This document shows positions 53,050 to 59,775 of a DNA stretch of 64,000 nt, in pieces. The notes under the pieces were generated by a model that saw only the letters and a list, made by a program, of their open reading frames with translations, was not told the DNA's origin and ran no database searches. Numbering within the stretch: position 1 is the stretch's first letter; each line of letters starts with the position of its first letter. This DNA is from Afipia carboxidovorans OM5 (GTDB taxonomy: Bacteria; Pseudomonadota; Alphaproteobacteria; Rhizobiales; Xanthobacteraceae). The stretch spans positions 2,480,001 through 2,544,000 of the forward strand of contig NC_015684.1 of the NCBI RefSeq assembly GCF_000218565.1, given 5' to 3'. A program made the translations under genes and the position numbers.

Positions 53050-54621
53050 CTACGCCCGGTCGCGCGTATCTCCGATAAACATGTCGTCGATGCGCAGGAT
53101 CGTCACAGCCACCTCGGTGGCAGAGACGAGCGCCTGCGCCTTGATCTTGGACGGCTCGAGAATTTCCCGTTTCCAGCAATCGGCAACGTCACCCTCGACC
53201 GCGTCAAAGCCCGCCCACTCGCGTCCTTTCTCGTGCTCGTCCTCGATCTGGGAAATCACCTCGATAGGGTCTTGCCCGGTGCTTTCGATCAGGGTCCTCG
53301 GAATGACGAGCAGAGCTTGCGCGAAGGTTTCGACGATCAGCCGTTCTTTTCCCTTCAGGCTGCTCTTCGCCCAGGTATCGAGAGCACGCTTCAATCGAAT
53401 CTCGATAGCGCCGGCGCCGGCCACCACCTTGCCGTCGCTCAGAATGCTGGCGATATCGCCGATCGCATCCTCCATGGCGCGGCGAGCTTCCTCGGCGGCG
53501 TGTTCGGTCGCCCCGCGGATCACCAGTGTCACCGCTTTCGGATCCTTGCACTCCTCGACAAAGATCATCGCGCGACCGCTTTGGTTGTCTTCACGGATTC
53601 TCCCGGCAAAGCCGAGATCGTCCGGCTCGACAGACACCGCATTGGTGACGATGCGCGCGCCCGTTGCTTGCGCGATGCGGATGAGATCGCTTTGCGGCAC
53701 TCGCCGCACGCCGAGCACGCCCGCTTTGCTCAGGAAGTAATCGGCCGGCTCCTCGATATTCTGCTGGCAGAACACCGCCGTGCAGCCCGTCGCCACCAAC
53801 TTGGCCGTGATCTCGGCCAGCGTGCGCTGTTCCTGCTCGATGAAAGCCTGCATCTGCGCCGGATCGCTGATCTGGATCTGCGCGGTGATTTCGGGATTTC
53901 GGATTTCCAGCGCTTGCTCGATGATCGCGATTTTCGCCTGCCGGACTTCCCGCGGCATATGCGGATGCGCACGCTCCCGCGAAATCAGCACGCCGTTCAA
54001 CAATTCGCTCTGATCGAGAGACCCGCCGATCATGCGCTCGAGCTTGAGCGACCTCAGGTCGACATCCTGTCGCCCCGCCTTGGTATCTATCGTCTGCTCG
54101 ATGCCCTTGAGCGCCAATTGGGACAGATGATCCTTGGCACTCTCCGCGCTTTTTCCGATCATGGCGGTTTGCGCGGCCGACAGAAGCAGCTGCGGCGTGT
54201 CAATGGATGCAGGCTCGCCGATCTGCTTGAGAATGGTCTGTGCCATCCCTTCGGCCAGACGATACCCCTGGGCAATGAGGGAGGGATGAATGTTCATTTC
54301 CAGAAGATGCTGCGCCCTGCGGAGCAACTCGCCAGCCAGCACAACGACAGACGTCGTGCCGTCTCCGACCTTTTCCTGCTGGGTAATCGCCGCTTCGATC
54401 GCAAGCTTGGCCGACGGATGCTTGATCCGCATGTTCGTCAACAGCGTATAGCCGTCGTTGGTGACAATGATGTCCCCAAGGCCATCGACAATCATCTTGT
54501 CCATGCCCTTGGGGCCCATCGTCGAGCGGATATCGTCAGCGAGGCTGCAAACCACGGCGATGTTGGTGCGATGAGCGTCTTTACCTTTGGTCCGACCTAC
54601 CGACGATTCAGATTCGCTCAT
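53050..54621 (-). CDS. Archaeal-type (group II, thermosome/TCP-1-like) chaperonin
   Basis: This is an ATP-driven double-ring folding chamber subunit of 523 residues. The equatorial domain has MGPKGMDKM (35-43), VTNDG (53-57) and the ATPase motif VGDGTTS (85-91, catalytic Asp87). The apical region carries ERAHPHMPREV and a full helical-protrusion segment (about 243-280, with ISDPAQMQAFIEQEQR), which serves as the built-in lid of group II chaperonins. C-terminal signatures are IPRTLIESTGQDPIEV, KAQALVSATEVAVTILRIDD and VVAGAGAIE (archaeal proteins usually have VVAGGGA). It is not GroEL: there is no GroEL C-terminal GGM tail and no groES nearby. It is 48 bp after the importer ATPase and 8 bp before the propeller gene. 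Acquisition from archaea or an archaeal-like bacterial lineage is inferred. Confidence 0.95.
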   Translation of the reverse strand: MSESESSVGRTKGKDAHRTNIAVVCSLADDIRSTMGPKGMDKMIVDGLGDIIVTNDGYTLLTNMRIKHPSAKLAIEAAITQQEKVGDGTTSVVVLAGELLRRAQHLLEMNIHPSLIAQGYRLAEGMAQTILKQIGEPASIDTPQLLLSAAQTAMIGKSAESAKDHLSQLALKGIEQTIDTKAGRQDVDLRSLKLERMIGGSLDQSELLNGVLISRERAHPHMPREVRQAKIAIIEQALEIRNPEITAQIQISDPAQMQAFIEQEQRTLAEITAKLVATGCTAVFCQQNIEEPADYFLSKAGVLGVRRVPQSDLIRIAQATGARIVTNAVSVEPDDLGFAGRIREDNQSGRAMIFVEECKDPKAVTLVIRGATEHAAEEARRAMEDAIGDIASILSDGKVVAGAGAIEIRLKRALDTWAKSSLKGKERLIVETFAQALLVIPRTLIESTGQDPIEVISQIEDEHEKGREWAGFDAVEGDVADCWKREILEPSKIKAQALVSATEVAVTILRIDDMFIGDTRDRA

Positions 54622-54669
54622 CTTGTCTCCAACACCACTCGTGAAATGCGGAATACCGATCAGTCTGCT

Positions 54670-55434
54670 TCAGTATTCCCCGTCTCGCATAACACGATAT
54701 ATCTCCCCCTCCATGTCAACCAGTTTGCGGTCCGTTGAATCCCGCTCGATATTCGGCTTGCCGAGTTCTTCGTCCAGATCGTAGATCTTGGCGATCTCGC
54801 CCGGGCGGGTCTTGAACAACGATATCCGGTTACCGAGCAACAGCGCTTCGCGGATCGAGTGCGTGACAAAGATGATGGTCTTGTTTGTCTCGCTCCAGAT
54901 TCGCAGCAACTCACGCTGCATCACCGAGCGCGTCTGCGCATCGAGTGCGCCGAACGGTTCGTCCATCAGCAACGCTTCAGGATCGTTGGCAAGCGCAGTG
55001 GCGAGAGCCATTTTCTGCTTCATGCCGCCGGAAATCTGCGACGGATAATGTGACGCAAATTCCGTCAACCCGACGAGGTCGATGAATTTCTGGGCAACCT
55101 CGGCGCGCTGCGCCTTCGGCATACCCTTCATTTCGAGACCGAACTCGACGTTGCGGCGAACCGTACGCCAGGGAAAGTTGACGCCTTCCTGAAAGATCAG
55201 GCCACGATCCGGACCGGGGCCCGTGATCGGCGTTCCGCAATGGAGAATCCGTCCGTTGGACGGAAGCTCGAATCCGGAAATCATCCGCATCAAGGTCGTT
55301 TTGCCGCAACCGCTGGGTCCGAGGAAGATGTGAAGTTCCCCCTGCCGGATATCGAGATCGACGTCGCGGAGCGCCTGGAAGCCTCCGAAAATCTTGCTGA
55401 CGCCGCGAACGCTGATAGCTGGTTCCATCATCAT
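54670..55434 (-). CDS. ABC importer ATP-binding protein (nitrate/sulfonate/taurine type)
   Basis: This cytoplasmic ATPase energises the importer encoded upstream. It has 254 residues starting MMMEPAISVRGVSKIFGG, with Walker A GPSGCGKTT, Q-loop FQEGVNFPW, signature ISGGMKQK, Walker B LLMDEPFGALD and H-loop VTHSIREAL. It belongs to the TauB/SsuB/NrtD group. Its first ATG overlaps the permease TGA as ATGA; two further ATGs follow directly and the third is best spaced from the AAAGG. Confidence 0.93.
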   Translation of the reverse strand: MMMEPAISVRGVSKIFGGFQALRDVDLDIRQGELHIFLGPSGCGKTTLMRMISGFELPSNGRILHCGTPITGPGPDRGLIFQEGVNFPWRTVRRNVEFGLEMKGMPKAQRAEVAQKFIDLVGLTEFASHYPSQISGGMKQKMALATALANDPEALLMDEPFGALDAQTRSVMQRELLRIWSETNKTIIFVTHSIREALLLGNRISLFKTRPGEIAKIYDLDEELGKPNIERDSTDRKLVDMEGEIYRVMRDGEY

Positions 55435-56291
55435 CCTTTTACGATCCCTTTCTTCCAGGAGAACAGCATACCCTCAAGGTAGATCATGGCCTTTGTCATC
55501 AGCACGCTGAGCAGGCCGATGATCGCCATGCCGGCCATGACGGTCGCGGTGTCGAAGGAGAAGCGTGCCTTCCAGATCAACCAGCCGAGGCCGTACTTCA
55601 CCGAGATCATCTCCGCCGCAACCACCACCATCCACGAAAAGCCGACGGCGATCCGCATGCCGACAAATGTCTGAGGCATCGCGGCGGGAATGACGACCTT
55701 CAACAAAATCTGCCCCGTGCTGGCGCCGAGCGTTCTGGCGAACTCGATCATCCGCCGATCGACGTTACGAACGCCGGCGATCGTTGCCACCAGGATCGGG
55801 AAGAACGATCCCAGCGTGGTGATGAACAGCACCGACTTGAACCCTACGCCAAGCCAGATGATGCTGAGCGGAATCCATGCCAGCGGAGGAATGGGCCGCA
55901 AGATTTCGACAATTGGGTTGAACAGATCCTCACAAACGCGAGACCAGCCGATGGCCACACCGAGTGGAACGGCTAGCAGCATACCAAGCCCGAAGCCCAT
56001 GAAGACGCGATAGCAACTCCATCCAATCGCAAGAAAGAGATCGCCCTCAACCGCATTGACCCAGACCGACTTCAACACGTCGGTGAAAGCCGGGAGGATA
56101 ATGGGTTCGAACAGACCCGACTTGCCGAGGATTTCCCAGACCACGATCAGGCCTGTGAGAACGCCGTAGATTCGTACATTCCCCCAGATCCTCGCAGTGC
56201 GAGCGACCTGGGCGGGATCAGCCTCTTGCGTCGGCGAGGCGAGACTGGCGACATCCTTCGTCGCGGATGCAGCTTGAGATTGTGAACTCAT
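55431..56291 (-). CDS. ABC importer permease (nitrate/sulfonate/taurine type)
   Basis: This inner-membrane permease has 286 residues from MSSQSQAASATKDVASL; AGGAAGG directly precedes the ATG. A hydrophilic N-terminus of about 40 residues precedes six transmembrane segments. The EAA coupling loop is seen as EFARTLGASTGQILLKVVIP. The PIPPLAWIPLSIIWLGVG segment is typical of TauC/SsuC/NrtB. It lies 38 bp after the binding-protein gene. Confidence 0.93.
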   Translation of the reverse strand: MSSQSQAASATKDVASLASPTQEADPAQVARTARIWGNVRIYGVLTGLIVVWEILGKSGLFEPIILPAFTDVLKSVWVNAVEGDLFLAIGWSCYRVFMGFGLGMLLAVPLGVAIGWSRVCEDLFNPIVEILRPIPPLAWIPLSIIWLGVGFKSVLFITTLGSFFPILVATIAGVRNVDRRMIEFARTLGASTGQILLKVVIPAAMPQTFVGMRIAVGFSWMVVVAAEMISVKYGLGWLIWKARFSFDTATVMAGMAIIGLLSVLMTKAMIYLEGMLFSWKKGIVKG

Positions 56292-56329
56292 AACCTTCCT
56301 TTCCTTCATCCAACTCGCGCCTGGCTGCA

Positions 56330-57658
56330 TTATCCAAACTTAGACATGGCCTCGGCCCAGACCCGATTCCGGAAATCCTGGGACGTCACATCCACGGGGC
56401 CCTTCTGGGTGACACCGGCGGTCGACTCGAAACCGGCCTTCAGCTCCATCGAGTTCTTGGTATCGATGAGTTCATCGAGCTTGAGGTTCTTCTTCGCCAA
56501 GCCGATCTTCCGCATCGTGTTGTTCCACACGCTGTCGCACGACTCCCAGTTGATGCCGTAGTGCCAGCGCGCACGATTGAACATCGCAACGTATTCAAGC
56601 GGGCCTTTCGTGCCGGACACCGCCGCGGCGATCTTGATCGTCTCCGCGGGATTATCCTTCATGAACTGCGCCGCCCGCCGGTGGCCTTCGATACAGGCCT
56701 GCACCATTTCGTCCGGCAGACCGGGACGCGCGGCGAGCGCCGTGCATTGGGTGTAAGTCTGCTCAGGAAGTCCGTCGCAAGGCATCATGTTCTTGCCGCT
56801 GTCGAGGCAGTGCGCGATGACTTTGCCCTTCTTGAAATATTCCGGATACGAGCCGAACTGTTCGCAGATCAGTTGGCTTTCAACGACGCCCGACATCATG
56901 GATGAGGAGACTTCCGGCGGCGGCAGATACTTCAGGTCGAGATCCCTGTCGGCATCGAGACCGTTGTCCTTCGCGGCAATCATCGCGCAGGCATGCGTCA
57001 ACGTGCCCGGGACCTGGGTCGACATGCCAATCGGATTGCCTTCGGCCGCACGCTTCTTTGCTTTCTCGAAGAAGCTCGGAATATCCGTGACGCCTTCATT
57101 GTAGAGCTTGTCGCTCACGGCGAGACCGCCCATGCCGAACATGCCGCCAACGATCAGCCGCGAGTTGATGCCCTTCTGTGCAGCGAGGCCCGGCGTGTTC
57201 GAGCCGACATAAGCAAAATCGATCTCGTTGCCGATGAAGGCTTCCATCACCTGAGGACCGCCTGCAGCGCCGAGGAACTTCGCGTCCCAACCCATGCTCT
57301 GGAAGATGCCCTTCTTCTCGAGAATGTAGTCGAAGAGGCAGCAGTCGAGCGTGTTGATGTAGCCGATCCGGATGGTGCCCTTCTTCGCGCCCTTCTCGGC
57401 TGCGTAGGTCTTCGACACACCGAGCCCGAGATTGCCGATGGTCGATGCAATCCCGAAGCTTGCAGCGATCGACGCCGAGATCTGCGCGAACTCGCGCCGG
57501 GAAATTCGGCGCTTCGAAATGCGCTCGAGTTCGTCGCGGTGCGCGAGATAATTGCGGTGGAGTTTTCTGAAGTCCGTCTCCGAGACCTGATCGTCCATGA
57601 TCATGTCCCAAAGCCCTTTCGTTCTCTGACGATCGGATGTCGCGCTTCTTGTGTCCAT
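56330..57658 (-). CDS. ABC importer solute-binding protein with Tat-type signal and long N-region (NrtA/TauA-like)
   Basis: The periplasmic receptor has 442 residues. An unusually long cytosolic N-region of about 50 residues precedes the twin-arginine motif SRREFAQ (53-59) and a moderately hydrophobic segment; cleavage is likely after TYAA (about 87). The mature part begins TIRIGYINTLDCCLFDYIL and contains the NMT1/NrtA-type fold, including NEIDFAYVGSNTPGLAAQ and PDEMVQACIEGHRRAAQF. A Cys-Cys pair near the ligand cleft is unusual for the family. Tat export suggests folding or cofactor acquisition in the cytoplasm. It has GGAGGAGG before the ATG and is first in the importer-chaperonin-propeller operon. 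Ligand unknown. Confidence 0.87.
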   Translation of the reverse strand: MDTRSATSDRQRTKGLWDMIMDDQVSETDFRKLHRNYLAHRDELERISKRRISRREFAQISASIAASFGIASTIGNLGLGVSKTYAAEKGAKKGTIRIGYINTLDCCLFDYILEKKGIFQSMGWDAKFLGAAGGPQVMEAFIGNEIDFAYVGSNTPGLAAQKGINSRLIVGGMFGMGGLAVSDKLYNEGVTDIPSFFEKAKKRAAEGNPIGMSTQVPGTLTHACAMIAAKDNGLDADRDLDLKYLPPPEVSSSMMSGVVESQLICEQFGSYPEYFKKGKVIAHCLDSGKNMMPCDGLPEQTYTQCTALAARPGLPDEMVQACIEGHRRAAQFMKDNPAETIKIAAAVSGTKGPLEYVAMFNRARWHYGINWESCDSVWNNTMRKIGLAKKNLKLDELIDTKNSMELKAGFESTAGVTQKGPVDVTSQDFRNRVWAEAMSKFG

Positions 57659-57789
57659 GGTTCCCTCCTCCGAGTTTTAGCTTTGCAATGAGTCTCTTCT
57701 GACGACCGGACTCAATCGAACAATCTTGCTCCTTCTCCAACTCCCGCAGCCTGTGACACGAGGTCCACGCCAGGCCCCGACAAGCCAAC

Positions 57790-57818
57790 TGTTGCATGCG
57801 TCGCGTTTTGATGCAACA
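57790..57818. promoter_or_regulatory. Inverted repeat, candidate operator between the importer operon and acnX
   Basis: TGTTGCAT-N13-ATGCAACA is perfect, with 8-bp arms, in the 265-bp divergent region. It could serve both directions. The IclR regulator at 61664 is the obvious candidate ligand, but that is inference. Confidence 0.6.
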
Positions 57819-57923
57819 TTAATCGTATTGCGTTTGGTTTTGCATATCTCGGAACCGAATCGACAATATTCCAGCCGCCGGAAAAAACGGCGACTGCGAC
57901 TGGGAACTCACAAGGAGCGCACG

Positions 57924-59201
57924 ATGAAACTGACCGACGAAGACAAAAGAAAACTGGACGGTAAATACGGTCCGGCCGTGCAGCATGCGATGGAACACCT
58001 CGTCAAATTCGGCGAGGCCTTCGAAGCAGAGGAAATGGTCGACTGCCACAGCGCGCATATCTTCTCCGATTACCGCACGATCGGAGATGGCGGGCTGGCC
58101 TTCTATCAGCGACTAGCCGACATGGGCGCGAAGATGGGCGTTATGACGACGTGCGAGCCCATTTCGATGGACTTGAAGCACAAGCACGAATTCAACTGGC
58201 CCGAGGGCTACGAGGAAAAACAGAACGCGATCATCGACTGCCTGCGTCGCATGAACGTGGTGCTAACCTACACCTGCACCCCCTACCTCACCCAGAATCT
58301 GGTTCGCTTCGGAGAAAATATCGCCTGGATCGAGGGCAACGCGACAGGCTTTGCCAACTCCCTGATCGGCGCGCGCGGAAACCGCGAAGACAGCGTGAAC
58401 TGCCCGATGGCCAGCATCACCAAGCGCATTCCGAAGCACGGCATGCTCGATCCACGTAATCGTGTGGGCTCATGCCTGGTCAAGCTCGATCCCGAACTGA
58501 TGGCCTCGATCGGCGGCGAAGGCGCCAAGACCGGCGACTTCGAAGCGCTTGGTGCGATCATCGGCGACTTTGCCTATGACCGCATTCCTGTGGTGAGCGG
58601 CATGCCGCTCGGGCTCGGCAAGGAAGAATATAAAGCGCTCAGTGCGGCCTGTTCACCGGCCATGACAACCACCCTGCTGCTGTATGTCGGCGTCAGCCCC
58701 GAGGCGCCCACTCTGGAAGCGGCATTCGGCGGCAAGGTGCCGAAGGACATCGACACTCTCTACGTCGACCGCAAAGCGCTTCGTCGCATGTATGAGGATC
58801 TCTCGACGACCAAGAAGTCCAAGGTCGACGTCGTGGTCTCCGGTTGCCCGTTCAAAACCATCGAAGAAATTCGGGAAGTCGCCGACCTCCTCGGCGACCG
58901 CAAGGTGAAGAGCGGGATCAAGTTCTACATCCACACCGACCACCCGACCTATTCGCTTGCGGAAGAAATGGGTCTCGTCAGCAGGATCGAGTCGGCCGGC
59001 GCGCTTCTGACCCGCGACACCTGCGAGTTCTGCATGCCGATCGAGACGATGTTCGGACCGGAGATCAATATCGCGACCGACAGCATGAAGATGCGGCGCC
59101 TTGTCGCTGGAGAAGGCAAGCCAAGCTGGCGCTACGGCACGCTCGCAAACTGCGTCGACGCTGCCGTGACCGGTGAATTCGAACTGCCCGCCTGGAACTG
59201 A
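57924..59201 (+). CDS. Aconitase X catalytic (large) subunit, DUF521 family
   Basis: This is a hydro-lyase of the aconitase superfamily. Start MKLTDEDKRKLDGKYG is preceded by AAGGAG 7 nt away and gives 425 residues. Family features are IFSDYRTIGDGGLAFYQRLA, TCTPYLTQNLVRFGENIAWI, EGNATGFANSLIGARGNRED and C-terminal TRDTCEFCMPIETMFGP with its cysteines. Known aconitase X enzymes are cis-3-hydroxy-L-proline dehydratases in bacteria and mevalonate-5-phosphate dehydratases in archaea. No proline-pathway or mevalonate gene is nearby, so the substrate stays open. The separate swivel subunit follows 24 bp downstream. The importer operon is divergent. Confidence 0.92.
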   Translation: MKLTDEDKRKLDGKYGPAVQHAMEHLVKFGEAFEAEEMVDCHSAHIFSDYRTIGDGGLAFYQRLADMGAKMGVMTTCEPISMDLKHKHEFNWPEGYEEKQNAIIDCLRRMNVVLTYTCTPYLTQNLVRFGENIAWIEGNATGFANSLIGARGNREDSVNCPMASITKRIPKHGMLDPRNRVGSCLVKLDPELMASIGGEGAKTGDFEALGAIIGDFAYDRIPVVSGMPLGLGKEEYKALSAACSPAMTTTLLLYVGVSPEAPTLEAAFGGKVPKDIDTLYVDRKALRRMYEDLSTTKKSKVDVVVSGCPFKTIEEIREVADLLGDRKVKSGIKFYIHTDHPTYSLAEEMGLVSRIESAGALLTRDTCEFCMPIETMFGPEINIATDSMKMRRLVAGEGKPSWRYGTLANCVDAAVTGEFELPAWN

Positions 59202-59225
59202 GTCCGGCAATCAGGAGACGACAAG

Positions 59226-59654
59226 ATGACGACAAAAACCACATTGCACGGCCGCATGGTGTCCGCAGGCGTGGCCGAGGGTGAGGCCTTGGTGACCGAC
59301 AAAGCTCTCAGCCTCCATGCCGGCGCGATCGCCAATGAAACAGGCTTCGTGCGAATCCAGGATCATCCGCTCTCGGGTCACTGCATCAAGGACAAGATCC
59401 TGATCTACGACACCGACTATTACACGACCGGCGCGACACTCAGCCTCTACACCAAAAAGACCGTGTTCAATTCGGCGCCCGCCGGCATCATCTGGCGCAA
59501 GGCTCACGGTATCGGTGCAAGCGGCGCGATCTACAGTGGGATTCCCGCCGTCCATAAGATCGAGGAAGGAAAGCCGTGGGAATTCATCAAGACCGGCGAC
59601 TGGGTCAAGATCGACGCCGACCGCGGCGTGATCGAAGTCACAAAGCGGGCCTAA
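59226..59654 (+). CDS. Aconitase X swivel (small) subunit, DUF126 family
   Basis: This partner of the large subunit closes the active site. It has 142 residues starting MTTKTTLHGRMVSAGVAEGE, with AGGAG 8 nt upstream. The fold is recognisable from GEALVTDKALSLHAG, DHPLSGHCIKDKILIY and SGAIYSGIPAV. At the position where DUF126 proteins usually have a Ser/Gly-rich loop (GRGSSSGS type), this one has DTDYYTTGATLSL. The lost serines suggest a different substrate. It ends just before a strong terminator. Confidence 0.88.
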   Translation: MTTKTTLHGRMVSAGVAEGEALVTDKALSLHAGAIANETGFVRIQDHPLSGHCIKDKILIYDTDYYTTGATLSLYTKKTVFNSAPAGIIWRKAHGIGASGAIYSGIPAVHKIEEGKPWEFIKTGDWVKIDADRGVIEVTKRA

Positions 59655-59685
59655 CCTTCCATTGTATCTGAGGCTCGCTTTGACT

Positions 59686-59716
59686 GGCGTGTACAGCGAT
59701 GTACACGCCTTTTTTT
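59686..59716 (+). terminator. Rho-independent terminator of the acnX genes
   Basis: GGCGTGTACA-GCGA-TGTACACGCC is a perfect 10-bp hairpin followed by seven T. It starts 32 bp after the small-subunit stop. Confidence 0.92.
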
Positions 59717-59723
59717 GACCGCG

Positions 59724-59767
59724 CTTATGACAGCGCGCGCTGACATAAGAGATCGCTCTCTTATGTC
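59724..59767. repeat. Two overlapping palindromes between acnX and the cobT-like gene
   Basis: CTTATG-A-CAGCGC-GCGCTG-A-CATAAG (59724-59749) is a near-perfect 26-bp palindrome. It overlaps GACATAAGAG-N6-CTCTTATGTC (59742-59767). The shared CATAAG lets the two stems form alternatively. There is no T tract on the minus strand, so this may be a regulatory or processing element at the end of the cobT-like gene. Confidence 0.7.
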
Positions 59768-59775
59768 TCGCTCGC

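Noticed and set aside
53050..54621. Annotation of the chaperonin as GroEL
   Set aside because: The helical-protrusion segment, IPRTLIEST and ATEVAVTILRIDD signatures are group II, and the GroEL C-terminal and apical motifs are absent.
57726..57923. An N-terminal extension of 66 residues on the aconitase X large subunit
   Set aside because: The extra frame crosses the operator palindrome and lacks similarity to DUF521. The ATG at 57924 has an ideal AAGGAG.
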